From the NCBI GenBank assembly GCA_910589415.1, contig OU342638.1, positions 10,332,014 to 10,396,013 of the forward strand: a DNA stretch of 64,000 bases, in the 5' to 3' direction. Under the pieces are notes generated by a model. The model did no database searches. It was given only the letters and a program-made list of their open reading frames with translations, and was not told the origin of the DNA. Shown piece by piece: positions 1 through 11,290 of the stretch (position 1 is its first letter; every line of letters begins with the position of its first letter). The DNA comes from Malachius bipustulatus. Lineage: Eukaryota > Arthropoda > Insecta > Coleoptera > Melyridae. The translations under genes and the position numbers were made by a program.

Positions 1-300
1 CCCTATTTCTTCAAGCTTCTTCAAATATAAATCTTCACACAAGTTAGTACCTACATAGGTAGGTACCTACGTAAGCCTCCACATGGTTAAATCTTTACAT
101 AAATCTTTATATAAATCAGAAGTCCAAAAGTTAGAACTCAAGAGTCAAAAGTTAGAAATCAGAAATCAGAAATCACTAATCAGAAGTCAAAAATCAAAAA
201 CTAGAAGTCCGAAATCCCTTCGGAAATCCAAAGTCCCTTGTCTGCAAAGACAAGAAAGCGAAATTAGCGAAAATGACTAAAATTAAATTCAGAAGATTAC
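1..300. repeat. Low-complexity AGAAGTC/AGAAATC tract
   Basis: Between about 110 and 240 the sequence is a degenerate short repeat of words such as AGAAATC, AGAAGTC and AAAAATC. A 65-codon open frame runs through it but is rich in Lys, Ser and Gln only because of the repeat. I see no gene. Confidence 0.55.
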
Positions 301-603
301 TTACGTAGGACCTCATCTCTCACAGGCACTAACTTTACAACAACTACACTTCTACACAAGGGACTGTTATCAAATTCTTGAACTGCGGACGAGTTACGTG
401 AAACTCGAAGTTTTAAAATGAAAAGAGATCGACTGCAGCCCTTGGCTCCTATTTATATTTTTCGCGGCGCAGGCTTATTGGCTTGCTGTTTCCACGAACC
501 TCTCACTTTATTTTATTCAGAATACCACGGTTAACGGTAGGCAACCCTCAAATCTTTCCTGCATATCCAATAGGAACTCCATGCGACGATGTCATATCGT
601 CCA

Positions 604-780
604 CCAGAGCTGGGCACGAGTACTGAAAAGAGTACTCGTAAATAATTCGAGTACGAGTACTTGGAAAATGTACTCGTAAGTATTTACTCGTAAGTATTTT
701 GGCACAAACAGGTGGACGAGTACGAGTAATACTCGTGAAAACACGAGTAACAAGTATGAGTAGTTTTATTCGTGTCGTGC
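604..780. mobile_element. hAT-like terminus with GAGTACTCGTA subrepeats
   Basis: The segment opens with CAGAGCTGGGC at 604, a form typical of hAT termini (CAGNGNTGGGC), and is followed by many copies in both orientations of ACGAGTA/TACTCGT up to about 775. Subterminal repeats like these are common in non-autonomous hAT elements. I could not find the matching inverted end or an 8-bp target duplication, so this is an incomplete or one-ended copy. A second hAT-like start (CAGTGGCGAAG) is at 972, followed by a G-run. Confidence 0.45.
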
Positions 781-1009
781 GCATGATCCATCATGATACC
801 AATAAATACCAAGGCGCAACCAGCCTATGACGTCAGGCTTGTGATAGCTAAATACGAGTGAAGGCATAGGTATATCCGTTCCGTAGATCGTATCATATTC
901 TAATCTAAGCAGTGCCCGACTCCTGTGATAATGGCGCCCTGTTCGAGAGTGCTTCATGACGCCCGATGCACGGATGCACCCAGTGGCGAAGTTAGGCTTT
1001 CATTTAGGG

Positions 1010-2940
1010 GGGGGGGGGAGGGGGAATAAGGGAAAAAACAGTATTTAATCTTCAACATAAATTCAAATGCTTTGAATTTGAAAGAATTTTTTCAATGAAA
1101 GAAAAATCACTATCCATATTAATAAATTCACCGAAATAACACTGTCTCAGAGAAAGAGCTGGATTTTTTTTGGCATTCCATTTTATTATTATTAGTCTTG
1201 AATACGCGTTTTCATAAACTTTTTGTGATTTACTTGGTAGTAATTTCGCCGATGCCTCTTCTGCTAATTTTATTAGTTCTGGAGGTGTAAGTGAAAAGGA
1301 TTTTCACAACAATCACTATTATTATCCATTGAACAATCAAACTCATCCATCTAAAACTTTATATGTACCTAATTGCGAAATAAACTGTCATGAATGAATA
1401 ATTAAATTGACATTATAAGGATTTTTAATATTTCGTTTCCAGGCAACGTCAATTACGATAAAAGACAGTTTGAAAATCCAAGTTAAACATAAATCATTTT
1501 TCCGACATAATTTTCAGTTATCTAACTACGTTTTTCGATATTCTAACACTGATATTTCTTCTCGCAGAAAAAAATTGTATATTACACACGAGAAAAAAGT
1601 GCGATTCTAGCTCTCGATGTGTTTGTCCCCTCCGCTAACGCGTCGGGGACGAAACCACATCTCGAGCTAAAATCTATCACTTTTTTCCCTTGTATAATAA
1701 ATAACTATTATTGCATTTTTAATTTAATTTTTAATATCTGACAATTTCTACTTCATCATCTTGTGTTTTTTTTTATTATTATTCGGTTGTCAATAGCAAC
1801 TCGCCAGTGCAACCTATTTTGAATTTATAGTTTGAAACGAAAATAAAATGAAAAAAAAAATTGTTTTATTGGAAAAGACAAAATATCAAAATATAAACAA
1901 AATAACAAATTAACAAGAAAAAATTATTCAATGAATATTTTTGTGTTCTGCTAGAATATGGCATAAGCGCCATTTTTTAAATCTGCAAGAAAATAATACT
2001 AATTCAGATTATATAACAAAATTGGTTTTAAAAAGCACATATAGATGTGAAAGCCTATTTATAATAGTGAAAAATAATTTAAACTTTTAGAAACAATAAA
2101 CATACAATAAAGTGAATCCATCATAGCAAATACAAGTATAACATGGAAATTTGCATTTGTGTGGAAAGTTAATTGGATTCAATGAATTGACACAAGCGCC
2201 AATAACTTTAACAGCGATTTTTTAGTAACAATATCCGATCTACAGTAAAGAAAAATATGTTTACTATAGTATCAAGTAATAAAGATAAAATTATAACTGT
2301 AAAGATGTAGAAAAGCTGATCAATTTAATGTTATTTCTACACACAAAATACTACACGATGCTACTTTTCAGACGCCATAAAGTTAAATGGTTAAATGGTC
2401 GCTTACGCCAAACAACGCAAGCGCGATCGAATCAGTTGTGGCGTTTGTGCATGTTACAATTAAGATTACAGCTTTTAGAGATTTTTGCATCTTGTGCTAG
2501 TCATATCAGCCTATAGAGAAATTTCACGTCTATACATTCATAATATTAGTGTGATTTTCGAATTTTTGTTGCTTGTGACGTTTTGTCGTGGAACCATCGA
2601 ATTATGTACCTTCCATTATAGTTTTTTAAAATAATTTTTTGTAGACCTTTTTTTTTAAGATAGAAGACTATTACAATAACATTTAAATTTTGTAGTCTTT
2701 AAGAATATTTTATGCGCCGCGTTTATTAATGCTATTATATTCGAAGTGTAGGTAGGTTTTCTTGAATTAATTTTATGTCTTAAAGTAAATCTTAAAAAAT
2801 AACTTCGACTTGTTTATTTTATCTGATATAAATATGTATTATATTTACTATGTACGTATAACTATAGTTATTATCATTTTTGCGCTCTGATTTTTGTGAT
2901 TTGAACTTATAAATATGTTTATTTTAGATAAATATAAAAT
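1010..2940. other. AT-rich stretch without recognisable gene
   Basis: No open frame here looks like a protein. The 62-codon frame at 2328-2516 has no recognisable motif. The only structure I see is the small inverted repeat at 1577-1704. Confidence 0.5.
1577..1704. repeat. Small foldback repeat (~128 bp)
   Basis: The left arm (ACACGAGAAAAAAGTGCG, then CTAGCTCTCGATGTG) is matched in inverted form by the right arm (CACATCTCGAGCTAAAATC, then CACTTTTTTCCCTTGT). The spacer is GC-rich (CTCCGCTAACGCGTCGGGGA). A similar small foldback is at 22340-22445. Confidence 0.55.
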
Positions 2941-2984
2941 ATTTCAAAGACATAGCTTTTTTTTCCTGTCATACGATCTCTTGA

Positions 2985-3824
2985 GTAGGTATTGAAGTTT
3001 CTGCAATATTATATTTCATACATTTCAGTAACAATGCAATAACAATAATATCACCTTTAACAAAAAACATTCCTGCAATAATAAAATTCAATCGTTTCAG
3101 GAATAATACATAAACAATATTCCGGCAAGGTTTATAAAAAAACCTTTCAGCAATAGCACTATTCAAACATTTCAGGAATAATACATTAACAGTATTCCGG
3201 CAAGGTTTATAAAAAAACCTTTCAGCAATAGCACTATTCAAACATTTCAGGAATAATACATTAACAGTATTCCGGCAAGGTTTATAAAAAAAACCTTCCA
3301 GCAATAGTACTATTCAAACATTTCAGGAATAATAAATTAACAATATCCCGGCAAGGTTTATAAAAAACCTTCCAACAATAGTACAATTCAAACATTTCAG
3401 GAATAATACATTAACAATATTCCTACAAGGTTTATAAAAAAACTCCTTGCAATGTTTCAGTTAAAACACGACGTAAACGTACCTGTGAGATTGTAACAGC
3501 AACCTCTCTGCAAAATAATAATTGCTATATTTCAGCAATCATCACTGACAATGTTCCTGTAACATTATACATACTTCATACATAGCAGATAAGATTCATC
3601 GGTAACCTTGCTGCAATATTTCGATTGTAAAATTGAGGCAACGTTACTTTTCTATCATTCTCGCAATGTTACGCTTTGCAATGTTGCGAGAGCAATGTTA
3701 CTGCGCGGCCGTTTCAACATTGCAGGGACATTGTGGGAGGCCATTTGTAACTTATATGCAACATTGCAAGCTGACATTGAAACGTTTAGTGAATGTTGCT
3801 GCAACGTATTCTTGCTCAGTGGGG
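2985..3824 (-). mobile_element. Palindrome-rich DNA element arm ending CCCACTGAGCAAG
   Basis: This arm ends at 3824 with CTTGCTCAGTGGG, the reverse complement of CCCACTGAGCAAG. Inside, it is packed with short palindromic words such as GCAATGTTGC and CAACGTT. Its left half is a 75-bp tandem repeat. The same sequence occurs in inverted orientation at 5137-5705 with high identity. The open frames seen here on both strands are by-products of the repeats. It looks non-autonomous; no transposase is visible. Confidence 0.6.
3046..3440. repeat. 75-bp tandem repeat, about five units
   Basis: The word TCCGGCAAGG or a variant recurs at about 3121, 3196, 3271, 3346 and 3421, giving a 75-bp period. Each unit also carries TTCAGGAATAATA and a run of A after TTTATA. 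Units 2 and 3 are almost identical; outer ones are more diverged. Because 75 is divisible by three, a minus-strand frame stays open and gives a fake repetitive protein. Confidence 0.8.
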
Positions 3825-3844
3825 AGGTATTGCCACATAGCCAT

Positions 3845-5040
3845 ATATTATATTGTACTTATATTTAGGTCTTGATTTTTATTCGCACTTCACTTCAAGC
3901 CTAATTTTTCCACATTTCAGGAATAATACCTGAGTTCCTCCTGAACCAGCAGATTTAATTCCCACTACTTCGAGTAGTAATTATGATTTATCAGAAGTAA
4001 AAGTTCAAAAACGTTAACATTGGACAGCGAAAATCAAAATTCATTCTGATAATGAATCATTCCGATCATTCGTACCAATCGTACCACTGCCAATTTGTGA
4101 GTCAAGCTTGGAATAGGGAATTAATACAACAAGACACGAATATATTTCTTCAGAACCTGAGAACCACCTAGAGAACTATTTTGTGAAGAATTTTTTCATG
4201 ACAACACTGGTACATGTCGAAGTAGAGGTGGAGCTGGAAACAGAGCATCAGGTTTATAAAGTATGTTTGAAACTTTCAGTTATAAAAAAAATGAGTGAAG
4301 TACTGATTATACTTATTTATTTCAGGGTTTTGCTTCAAGTTTTTACTATCACCAGCACCACCGACATCGAACACGTCATTTGGCGTTTTACTGCAGTCAC
4401 CATCTGCTAGTCTTGCTAGACGACTTTCTGATCTGGCGAGACTAGCTCTGGCCATCTGGCATATCAAGTTACCTGGGATTCAAGTTACCCAGTCGCAAAG
4501 TATCATCAACACATCTGGATCCCTCAACATGTAGAACTGCTTATTGACGGGTGGAAAAAATCGTCTTAAGAACTCCAAAATGGTCTTATTAACGCTACAA
4601 CCGATTCCGTTGGTAAAGAAACTTTATATTGCCACAGTTTATGCCGACAGGTATGCTTACAATGCGAATGGGACGTACTGTTGAAATTTGTCACAGTAGG
4701 TAATTGCAATTCTCACAACTGCATGTTAAATACATCGGTTAGCATTTAACCGATCTAAAAAACGGTTCCATGTGTATTTATCTTTGAAAAATCTAGATTC
4801 TAACTAATTATAGCGAGGAATACTGGAATACTGGAAATAGTGTAACTGAGTTAAATAAATAAACCAAGAAAACCTGCCATTTTACTTCCTTACTCAACCT
4901 TATTTAACATTAATTTCAGTCCAGATAATCACAATAAAATTCAAAATAAATATGTCACCTAAAATGTAGGGTTAGGGGGTTACCAATAATAATCATAATA
5001 CCCATTCAATCAATGAAAAATGAGATGATAAAATTCAATT
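3845..5040 (+). repeat. Dispersed repeat copy A with coding-like exons
   Basis: This 1.2-kb block is matched in inverted orientation by 22490-24410, with breaks. Segments 3850-4490 and 4790-5030 align; 4490-4790 does not. A coding-like stretch around 4020-4255 (containing EPENHLENYFVKNFF) is kept as an open frame in copy B, and a GTATG...TTTCAG intron-like gap (about 4260-4326) precedes a second open stretch containing PSASLARRLSDLARLALAI. I do not recognise the protein. It could be part of a transposon or a retrocopied gene family. Confidence 0.5.
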
Positions 5041-5136
5041 AGAAAAAAAGAATATTTATGAAAAATTTTTTAATTTTTACCAGAGCAAATATTCACCAAG
5101 TTTTGGCATTCGCAAATGGGAAGTCATCGGCCTTTG

Positions 5137-5705
5137 CCCACTGAGCAAGAATACGTTGCAGCAACATTTACTAAACGTTTCAATGTCAGCTTGCAATGTT
5201 GCATATAAGTTACAAATGGCCTCCCACAATGTCCTTGCAATGTTGAAACGGCCGTGCAGTAACATTGCTCTCGCAACATTGCAAAGCGTAACATTGCGAG
5301 AATGATAGAAAAGTAACGTTGCCTCAATTTTACAATCGAAATATTGCAGCAAGGTTACCAATGAATCTTATCTGCTATGTATGAAGTATAATGTTACAGG
5401 AACATTGTCAGTGATGATTGCTGAAATATAGCAATTATTATTTTGCAGAGAGGTTGCTGTCACAATCTCACAGGTACGTTTACGTCGTGTTTTAACTGAA
5501 ACATTGCAAGGAGTTTTTTTATAAACCTTGTAGGGATACTGTTAATGTATTATTCCTGAAATGTTTGAATAGTGCTATTGCTGGAAGGTTTTTTTATAAA
5601 CCTTGCCGGAACATTGTTAATGTATTATTCCTGAAATGTTTGAATAGTGCTATTGCTGAAAGGTTTTTTTATAAACCTTGCCGGAATATTGTTTATGTAT
5701 TCCCA
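5137..5705 (+). mobile_element. Inverted second arm of the CCCACTGAGCAAG element
   Basis: It starts with CCCACTGAGCAAG at 5137 and runs through the same GCAATGTTGC-type words as 2985-3824 in mirror image, then two to three 75-bp units (about 5530-5700). It stops at the point corresponding to about 3105 of the other arm, where another element (CCCAAGTAACACAAC) begins. The two arms have their terminal sequences facing each other across copy A. Confidence 0.6.
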
Positions 5706-5936
5706 AGTAACACAACAGTTTCATCTAAAAGATGTATTTTTTACGTCCAGCATATACGTCTATATTAGACGGTAGTTTGTAGACTATAATTTAGAAGCAA
5801 AATGTCTACGATGCCTACGATATGTATTTATGAGACGTCTTATTACATATCTATGAGACGTCTACAATATGTATCTTTGAGATGACGACACTTTGCGTCT
5901 ATGGGACGTCTATAATATGCATTGATGAAACATCTA
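5702..5936 (+). mobile_element. Palindrome-rich element end with AGACGTCT subrepeats
   Basis: It begins CCCAAGTAACACAACAG and holds repeated words GAGACGTCTA, TGGGACGTCTA and ATATGTAT in both orientations. The start resembles the ends of the gag-inserted element (CCCATACAGCACAAG) and of the 5137 element (CCCACTGAGCAAG). The other end was not found; a TA-flanked foldback follows directly. Confidence 0.4.
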
Positions 5937-6564
5937 CAGTGTGTTTCACTTTAGATGGAATCACATGAATAACTTTTTTATTTTTTGATGAATTAAAAAA
6001 AAGTTTTTTTTTTCTTTATGTAAAGCTCTCGAGGCTCTCTTAAATGGGTAGAAAACATTTTAGCCGTAGCAAATAACTAGCCTATACTATGACCAAAATT
6101 AGCGTTGAAAATTGAAAAAATATATTAGGCATTTTTTTCCCGGAAAATTTTATTCAAAACAGTTGTTTGAAATAACCTCGAACCCCCAAATCTCGAGTTT
6201 GGTTGAAAACAAAAAATTCCCAAAATATTTTCAAGACCACCTGAAGTAGGTACCTACCTTACTTGAAAATTTTTTGAGGATTTTTGTTTTCAAGCAAACT
6301 CGAGATTTGGGGGTTTGAGGTTATTTCAAACAACTTTTTTATATAAAATTTTTCGAAAAAAAGGCCTAATATGTTTTTCAATTTTCAGCGCTAATTTTTG
6401 ATCACGCATCAGTAGTCTAGTTATTTATTGCTACGGCAAAAATGTTGTTTACCCATTTAAGAAAGTTTCGGGAGCTTTACATAAAGCAAAAAAGTTTTTT
6501 TTTTAAATTCATCAAAAAATAAAAAAAGTTATTGAGGTGATTCCATTTAAAGTGAAACACACTG
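5937..6564. mobile_element. Foldback MITE, CAGTGTGTTTCACTTTA ends, TA target
   Basis: Two arms of about 300 bp are inverted copies around a centre near 6250. The ends read CAGTGTGTTTCACTTTA and its complement, and both flanks are TA (5935-5936, 6565-6566), as expected of Tc1/mariner-type insertion. There is no transposase. A second, degraded copy of the family lies at about 8105-8612. Confidence 0.75.
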
Positions 6565-6882
6565 TAGATATGGACAAGGGGTGTGAGCAGGTAAACTATG
6601 ATGACTGAAAATATAATGACAACAGATATACTTTAACATGATTTTTTATTTGCTTGGCGTTTTCTTTTACACCAAATAATTGTTATTGCATAATTATACA
6701 CGTAATATCCATACTCCATTTTTCACATTGAATATTTTTGCTGCTTTCATATCTTGTAGATGCATGTTGGAACCAAGCTGTGACGTCCCTCTCGAATTCA
6801 CTGTCCTTTAATTGTGGAAAATGCTCGGCCTCTGAAAATCATACATACAGCTAATTAAAAATATGAAAATATAATTTCAATC

Positions 6883-7437
6883 ATGAGTCATTTCAATCTT
6901 CAGACCCAGATATATCTCTGTTGGTAGTAGTCTAAAATGAGTAGGTTATGAGTTATGAACATCTGAAAATCGCAGTTTTTCAGTTTTCATGTGGTATCCT
7001 ACTACGTGGTTTAAATTTTAATACATAGAGTGAAAAAAATTACCAGATTTTTAATCACCCTGTATAAAAATTTCATCCACACAATAAGGATACTATACAT
7101 GAAAAATTAGGATAGGGACATGTAAGCCGTTTGCCCATAGTTGGAGCCGTTTCCGATGTAGGTACACTGCTTTCAAAATAAAAAATTTCGATTTTCAATT
7201 TTTTATAACTCATGACCTGCGTACTCATCTTAAACTGCAACTGTAAAAACCATTCTTACTGGATTTTCTCGGGAAATATGAAAAAACAAAAATATTGAAA
7301 TTGGTTCACAAGGTCAAAGTCATTAGTACAGTCAGATGACCCCCGTTGTCCTGAACAACTTTTGTCTGCACAGTTTTTTTGTATCTGGCTTACCAACAGA
7401 GATATCCGGGTCTGAAGATTGAAATGACTCACCCTGT
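6883..7437. mobile_element. TIR element with TCATTTCAATCTTCAGAC ends
   Basis: The left end (TCATTTCAATCTTCAGAC, about 6888) is repeated inverted at the right end before CACCCTGTATA (7440). The interior holds words also found in the centre of the 46405-47255 foldback (GGGACATGTAAGCCGTTT, TATGAGTTA). The left end has lost the outer CAGGGTG bases. No coding capacity. Confidence 0.55.
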
Positions 7438-8104
7438 ATATTATTACTTATAGCATTAATTATTATTAATAACACATAGTTACAATAAATAACTTTCTAA
7501 TAATACAATTACTTTATTAAAAGTTTCACGCATTCCATACTTAGGTATCTCACTTAATTGTAAATTGAGCTATTTTTTATAGGTAAACTTAAAAAAATCA
7601 CTTACTATTCATGATTCGTAACATTTAAATGGCTCAGCTTGAAATGATTTCCATTCTTTGCGGTCCAAGAACAGTAGGTACATTGTCCCAAATAAATAGA
7701 AAATGCATGTTTTCTAAAGGCATCATCCTTGGATTTTGCTCCGTCGGACAATTTGAGAAACTGCAGCTAGAAATAAACTTAATTTCAAAGAGAATTTTAT
7801 AACAATAAAAGTGTTACGAAAAATATTTCAATTTCAAATATTATTTCGATTCATATTATCCATTAATTTTTTTTCCTTTGAATTTTCCACAAATGCAAAC
7901 AGTAAGATTTAAAACTTATAAAACAAAACGTTTAATTAAAAGTTATTATTATTAATTCAAGACTTATTATACAGGTTGTTCTGTTAGCTCTAAGACAAAC
8001 TTTGGCAGATTATAGGGTGCGGCGCTAGAACCTTTGGGCAATTAAGTAACAATTAAATGGTAAAATAATTAGACTACAAGTCTGAAAATTTGTTCAGTCA
8101 TGTT

Positions 8105-8612
8105 TTCAGGATTTTTTTTTTTTCGGAAAATTTTATTTAAAAAAGTTTCTATGAAATAACCTCAAACCCCTAAATCTCAAAGTTGGTTGAAAAAAAAGAA
8201 ACACAAGATAATTAGCATAAATATTATGACGGTGTTCTCATAATTTTTATTAAATATCTCCTATCCCCTACCTATTGTTCATAAATCATGGCAATCTTGT
8301 AAGAATAAAATTGAAATAATAGTCTTGAAATTTTTTTTGGGATATTTTGTGTTCAATGAAACTCGAGATTTCGGGGTTTGAGGTTATTTATTTTGAACAA
8401 CTTTTTTAAATAAAATTTTCCAGAAAAAAATGCCTAATATGTTTTTTTTCAGCTCTAATTTTGATCATAGTAGGCTATTATAGTGATTTGCTACGGCTAA
8501 AATGTTGTTTGCTCAGTTAAGAAAGCTTCGGGAGCTTTACATATAAAGAAAAAAATTTTTTTTTTAATTCATAAAAAAAAGTTATTGAGGTGATTACATT
8601 TAAAGTGAAACA
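8105..8612. mobile_element. Degraded copy of the CAGTGTGTTTCACTTTA foldback
   Basis: The right half ends in TTTAAAGTGAAACACACTG before TATA and matches the right arm of 5937-6564. The left arm is shortened and diverged (it starts inside the element near TTTCGGAAAATTTTATTT). It has extra AT-rich sequence in the middle. Confidence 0.6.
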
Positions 8613-8819
8613 CACTGTATATAGGTCACTTAATTTTAAACATATTCTTTTTCAATAAACATGGGTTCGATTCGCTTTTATTTAGAAGTTGCAAGCATTA
8701 AAAAAATATTTATATCTCCATGTTTTAACAAAAGTAGGCTAATGAATAAATAAAATGCCAGTTGTCATAAGACGATAATTAATTTTTGAGTCGTTTTAAT
8801 TATTTGTTTGACACATATA

Positions 8820-9824
8820 CAGGGTGTCCCACGACATGGACTGTCATAGCTTAAGGGTAGGTGTAGTTTTTCAAGGCGATTCAGGATCTGGTTTTGAAAT
8901 TTTCCTGAGGCCCTTCGTTTCGATTATACAGGGTGATTTATCCAGTTCACCCAGTTGCTGTATACACAGTCTAGCTCTTCTTAGTATTGAAATGGTAGCT
9001 TTGCCAAGAGTCGCGGGATCAGCACGAATAGTTTCTGCGGCATTTTAAATGGTTTTTAGAATTATTCCAAGGTCAAGGAAATGTGTTGAGTGGTGTCCTT
9101 GACCATTAGCTGCACTGAATTGTAGTTTTTCTTCCCAACATTTGTGTTGATATTTTTCTTCCTGTTTCGTTTATGTGGATACTTATTTGTCTATGTGGTA
9201 ATGTGTTAAATTCTGTTATTTATTTTGCTGTTAAAACTTATTCTTAGCTCGAAACAATCTGTAGAAGGATCCCCAATCTTGGCTAAATCTGTAGATTAAG
9301 TAAACTTACTTGAAGTAACTACAAAATACGCAAGTTTTAAAAAACCACATTTGATTTTTCTTAAATTATTAACAACACATGAATCGAAATCCCGAATAAA
9401 AAACTAAAAAACTGAATTTTCTTCTCGATTCAGTTTAATGATGCCAAGTATTTTTTTACCACAATTGTAGCATTTTTCACGTAGTTTTAGAAAATGGCAC
9501 CAAACTTTGAATAAAATGCGCATACAGGGTGAACTTTTCGACAAAACCGAAAGATAACAAAAAAATAAGTACGGCCCTGCAGTTTTCGGATCGGTGAAAA
9601 ATGCGGGTATTAAGTGTCATTAGTAGAGCATATTTACCAAATTTCGTTAAATTCGATCAATTCGTTCAAAAGATATCGCTCATCAAAGATTTCGGTAAAT
9701 TGCACAAATCATCCTGTATAATCGAAACGAAGGGCCTCAGGAAAATTTCAAAACCAGATCCTGAATCGCCTTGAAAAACTACACCTACCCTTAAGCTATG
9801 GCAGTCATGTCGTGGGATATCCTG
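8820..9824. mobile_element. 1-kb TIR element, CAGGGTGTCCCACGACATG ends, TA target
   Basis: The ends are inverted repeats of about 115 bp or more (8820-8950 against 9700-9824), both starting CAGG(G/A)T(G/A)TCCCACGACATG and flanked by TA (8818-8819, 9825-9826). This is the usual form of Tc1/mariner relatives in insects. The roughly 750-bp interior has no transposase frame, so the copy is non-autonomous. The 74-codon frame starting at 8824 lies in the TIR and is not a gene. Confidence 0.75.
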
Positions 9825-11059
9825 TATAGAGTGAAAGTTTTGCATTAAAAATGCATTTATGTATTCTGAACTGAGGAATATACCTACACGTAATCCAGTT
9901 TTAAAAATGCGTTAAATTCGGGGAATGATAGAGAATCAAAAAATAATAAATAATAAATGAGTTTCTTGCCTCGGAGTTTGCTTTATGAACTATATCCAGG
10001 AAATAATGAAATAATTATGCTTCGTTGAGAAAATACAGTGGAAAAAATTCTTATTTTTTAAATATTATTTTTACTCATACCTACCTACATATTATTTTTC
10101 GATTTACTATCGTTCCCTGAATTCAACGCGTTTAAAACGTGACCAAAAATTAATTATTGTCATAATTATGTCAACTGATGACAATTTTTATTCAACGTAC
10201 TCTCTGTTGCTAAAATATAGAATTTTTTTTAATACTTACTTACAACATCTAATCTAAACAGAAGCGAATCAAACACATACTATGTTTATAAAGAAAAAAA
10301 TGTTTAAAATTAAGTTACCTGCTATCAGCAAAATTTTGTCATAGAAGCTTATAGAACACACCTGTATATCAAGTAAGTTGAACTGTAATAAATTAAAACC
10401 ACAGTGGTTTACACTCGGGTTTACATTATAGTCTCCATTACCTAAATATTTGATTCTTGACCTTAAATTCTTACACAAAAATGTAAAAATTCGCAAAGCA
10501 AAAAAATAACAGTGAAGCAGGACAAAAATATTGCATATTGACTAACGTAATTATTGTTGTTATTTTTCAATTAAACGTTAAATGTGTATTAACCATTTTA
10601 AGTTAAAAAAAATTTATAAGTATGAGTATGCAATATTTTTGTTTGTTGACTGTATAAAAATACCTATACCGATACCGAGTGGCTGACAATACTAGTATAC
10701 CTACCTATAATGTAGGTAGGTATAAAGGACATTGCCTAATTCATAATCCAAAATATTTTTAATGTTAACGAAATTAATTTTGTTACCCATTGTCAAAGTA
10801 GATATTTTGACGTAGGTTGTTATTAATATTAATTATATTATTATAGCTAGTGTTCTATGAACAGGAGTATGGTCAGTCACCCGGCACATTGTTTTATTCT
10901 GTGCACCCGGTATGTAGATACGATTAAAAAATATTATAAGTAATAAAAGTTAATAGGTACTTAACTTACCTGCTCATTTATTTCTAAAAAATGATTAGTT
11001 AATATCGATGTCGGATTTTTACTGATAACACAATAACGAACCACTTCTTAGTCTTACTT

Positions 11060-11290
11060 CACACTTCACAGAAGAATAAAGAATAACAATAATAAACAAT
11101 TTCCAATTTCTTTTCAACTTATCTACATCCTCTACTTACTAGTTCTAGTTCTAGTTCTAGTCTCTAGTCAGTCTAGTCTGAGTAGTCTGTCTGTCTAGTT
11201 TAGTTTTTAGTTCCTTTTCCCCATCCTACCCTAACTGCTCCTGCTAGCACTGCTCGCCAGTGTTCAGTGTTGCCAGGTTAAATTTATTCT
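11060..11290. promoter_or_regulatory. Possible promoter/5' region with CTAGT microsatellite
   Basis: A short array of TTCTAG and (G)TCTAGT words runs from about 11137 to 11205. It is followed by a less AT-rich stretch (CCATCCTACCCTAACTGCTC). It lies directly upstream of the minus-strand candidate exon ending at 10970. I see no clear TATA box, so the promoter reading is inference from position only. Confidence 0.2.

Larger units (their letters stand above)
6645..11060 (-). pseudogene. Candidate spliced minus-strand gene with FAR1/SWIM-like exon
   Basis: Four segments look like exons read on the minus strand. A possible first exon ends at 10970 with GAGCAG followed by GTAAGT. A short one lies at 10319-10382 (acceptor TTATTACAG, donor GTAACT). 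A 161-nt exon lies at 7606-7766 (acceptor TTTCTAG, donor GTAAGT) and reads SIYLGQCTYCSWTAKNGNHF then KLSHLNVTNHE, with the C-x2-C...H-x-H spacing of FAR1/SWIM-type zinc fingers. The last exon (acceptor GATTTTCAG at 6832) contains AEHFPQLKDSEFERDVTAWF, with a stop at 6683-6685 and AATAAA at 6645-6650. The 7606 exon joined to the last one gives an immediate stop in the obvious phase, so the exon set is incomplete or the gene is broken. No start codon was identified. It could be host or transposon-derived (MULE-type). Confidence 0.3.

Noticed and set aside
2969..3304. 111-codon repetitive minus-strand protein
   Set aside because: It is the translation of the 75-bp tandem repeat; the period is divisible by three, so the frame stays open by arithmetic.
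3046..3440. CRISPR-like regular repeats
   Set aside because: Units are contiguous 75-bp tandem copies without unique spacers, and the DNA is eukaryotic.
5077..5361. 94-codon minus-strand gene, also present at 3608-3868
   Set aside because: Both lie in the palindrome-rich arms and mirror each other; the residues follow the GCAATGTTGC words.
8824..9048. 74-codon plus-strand frame
   Set aside because: It begins in the terminal inverted repeat of the 8820-9824 element.
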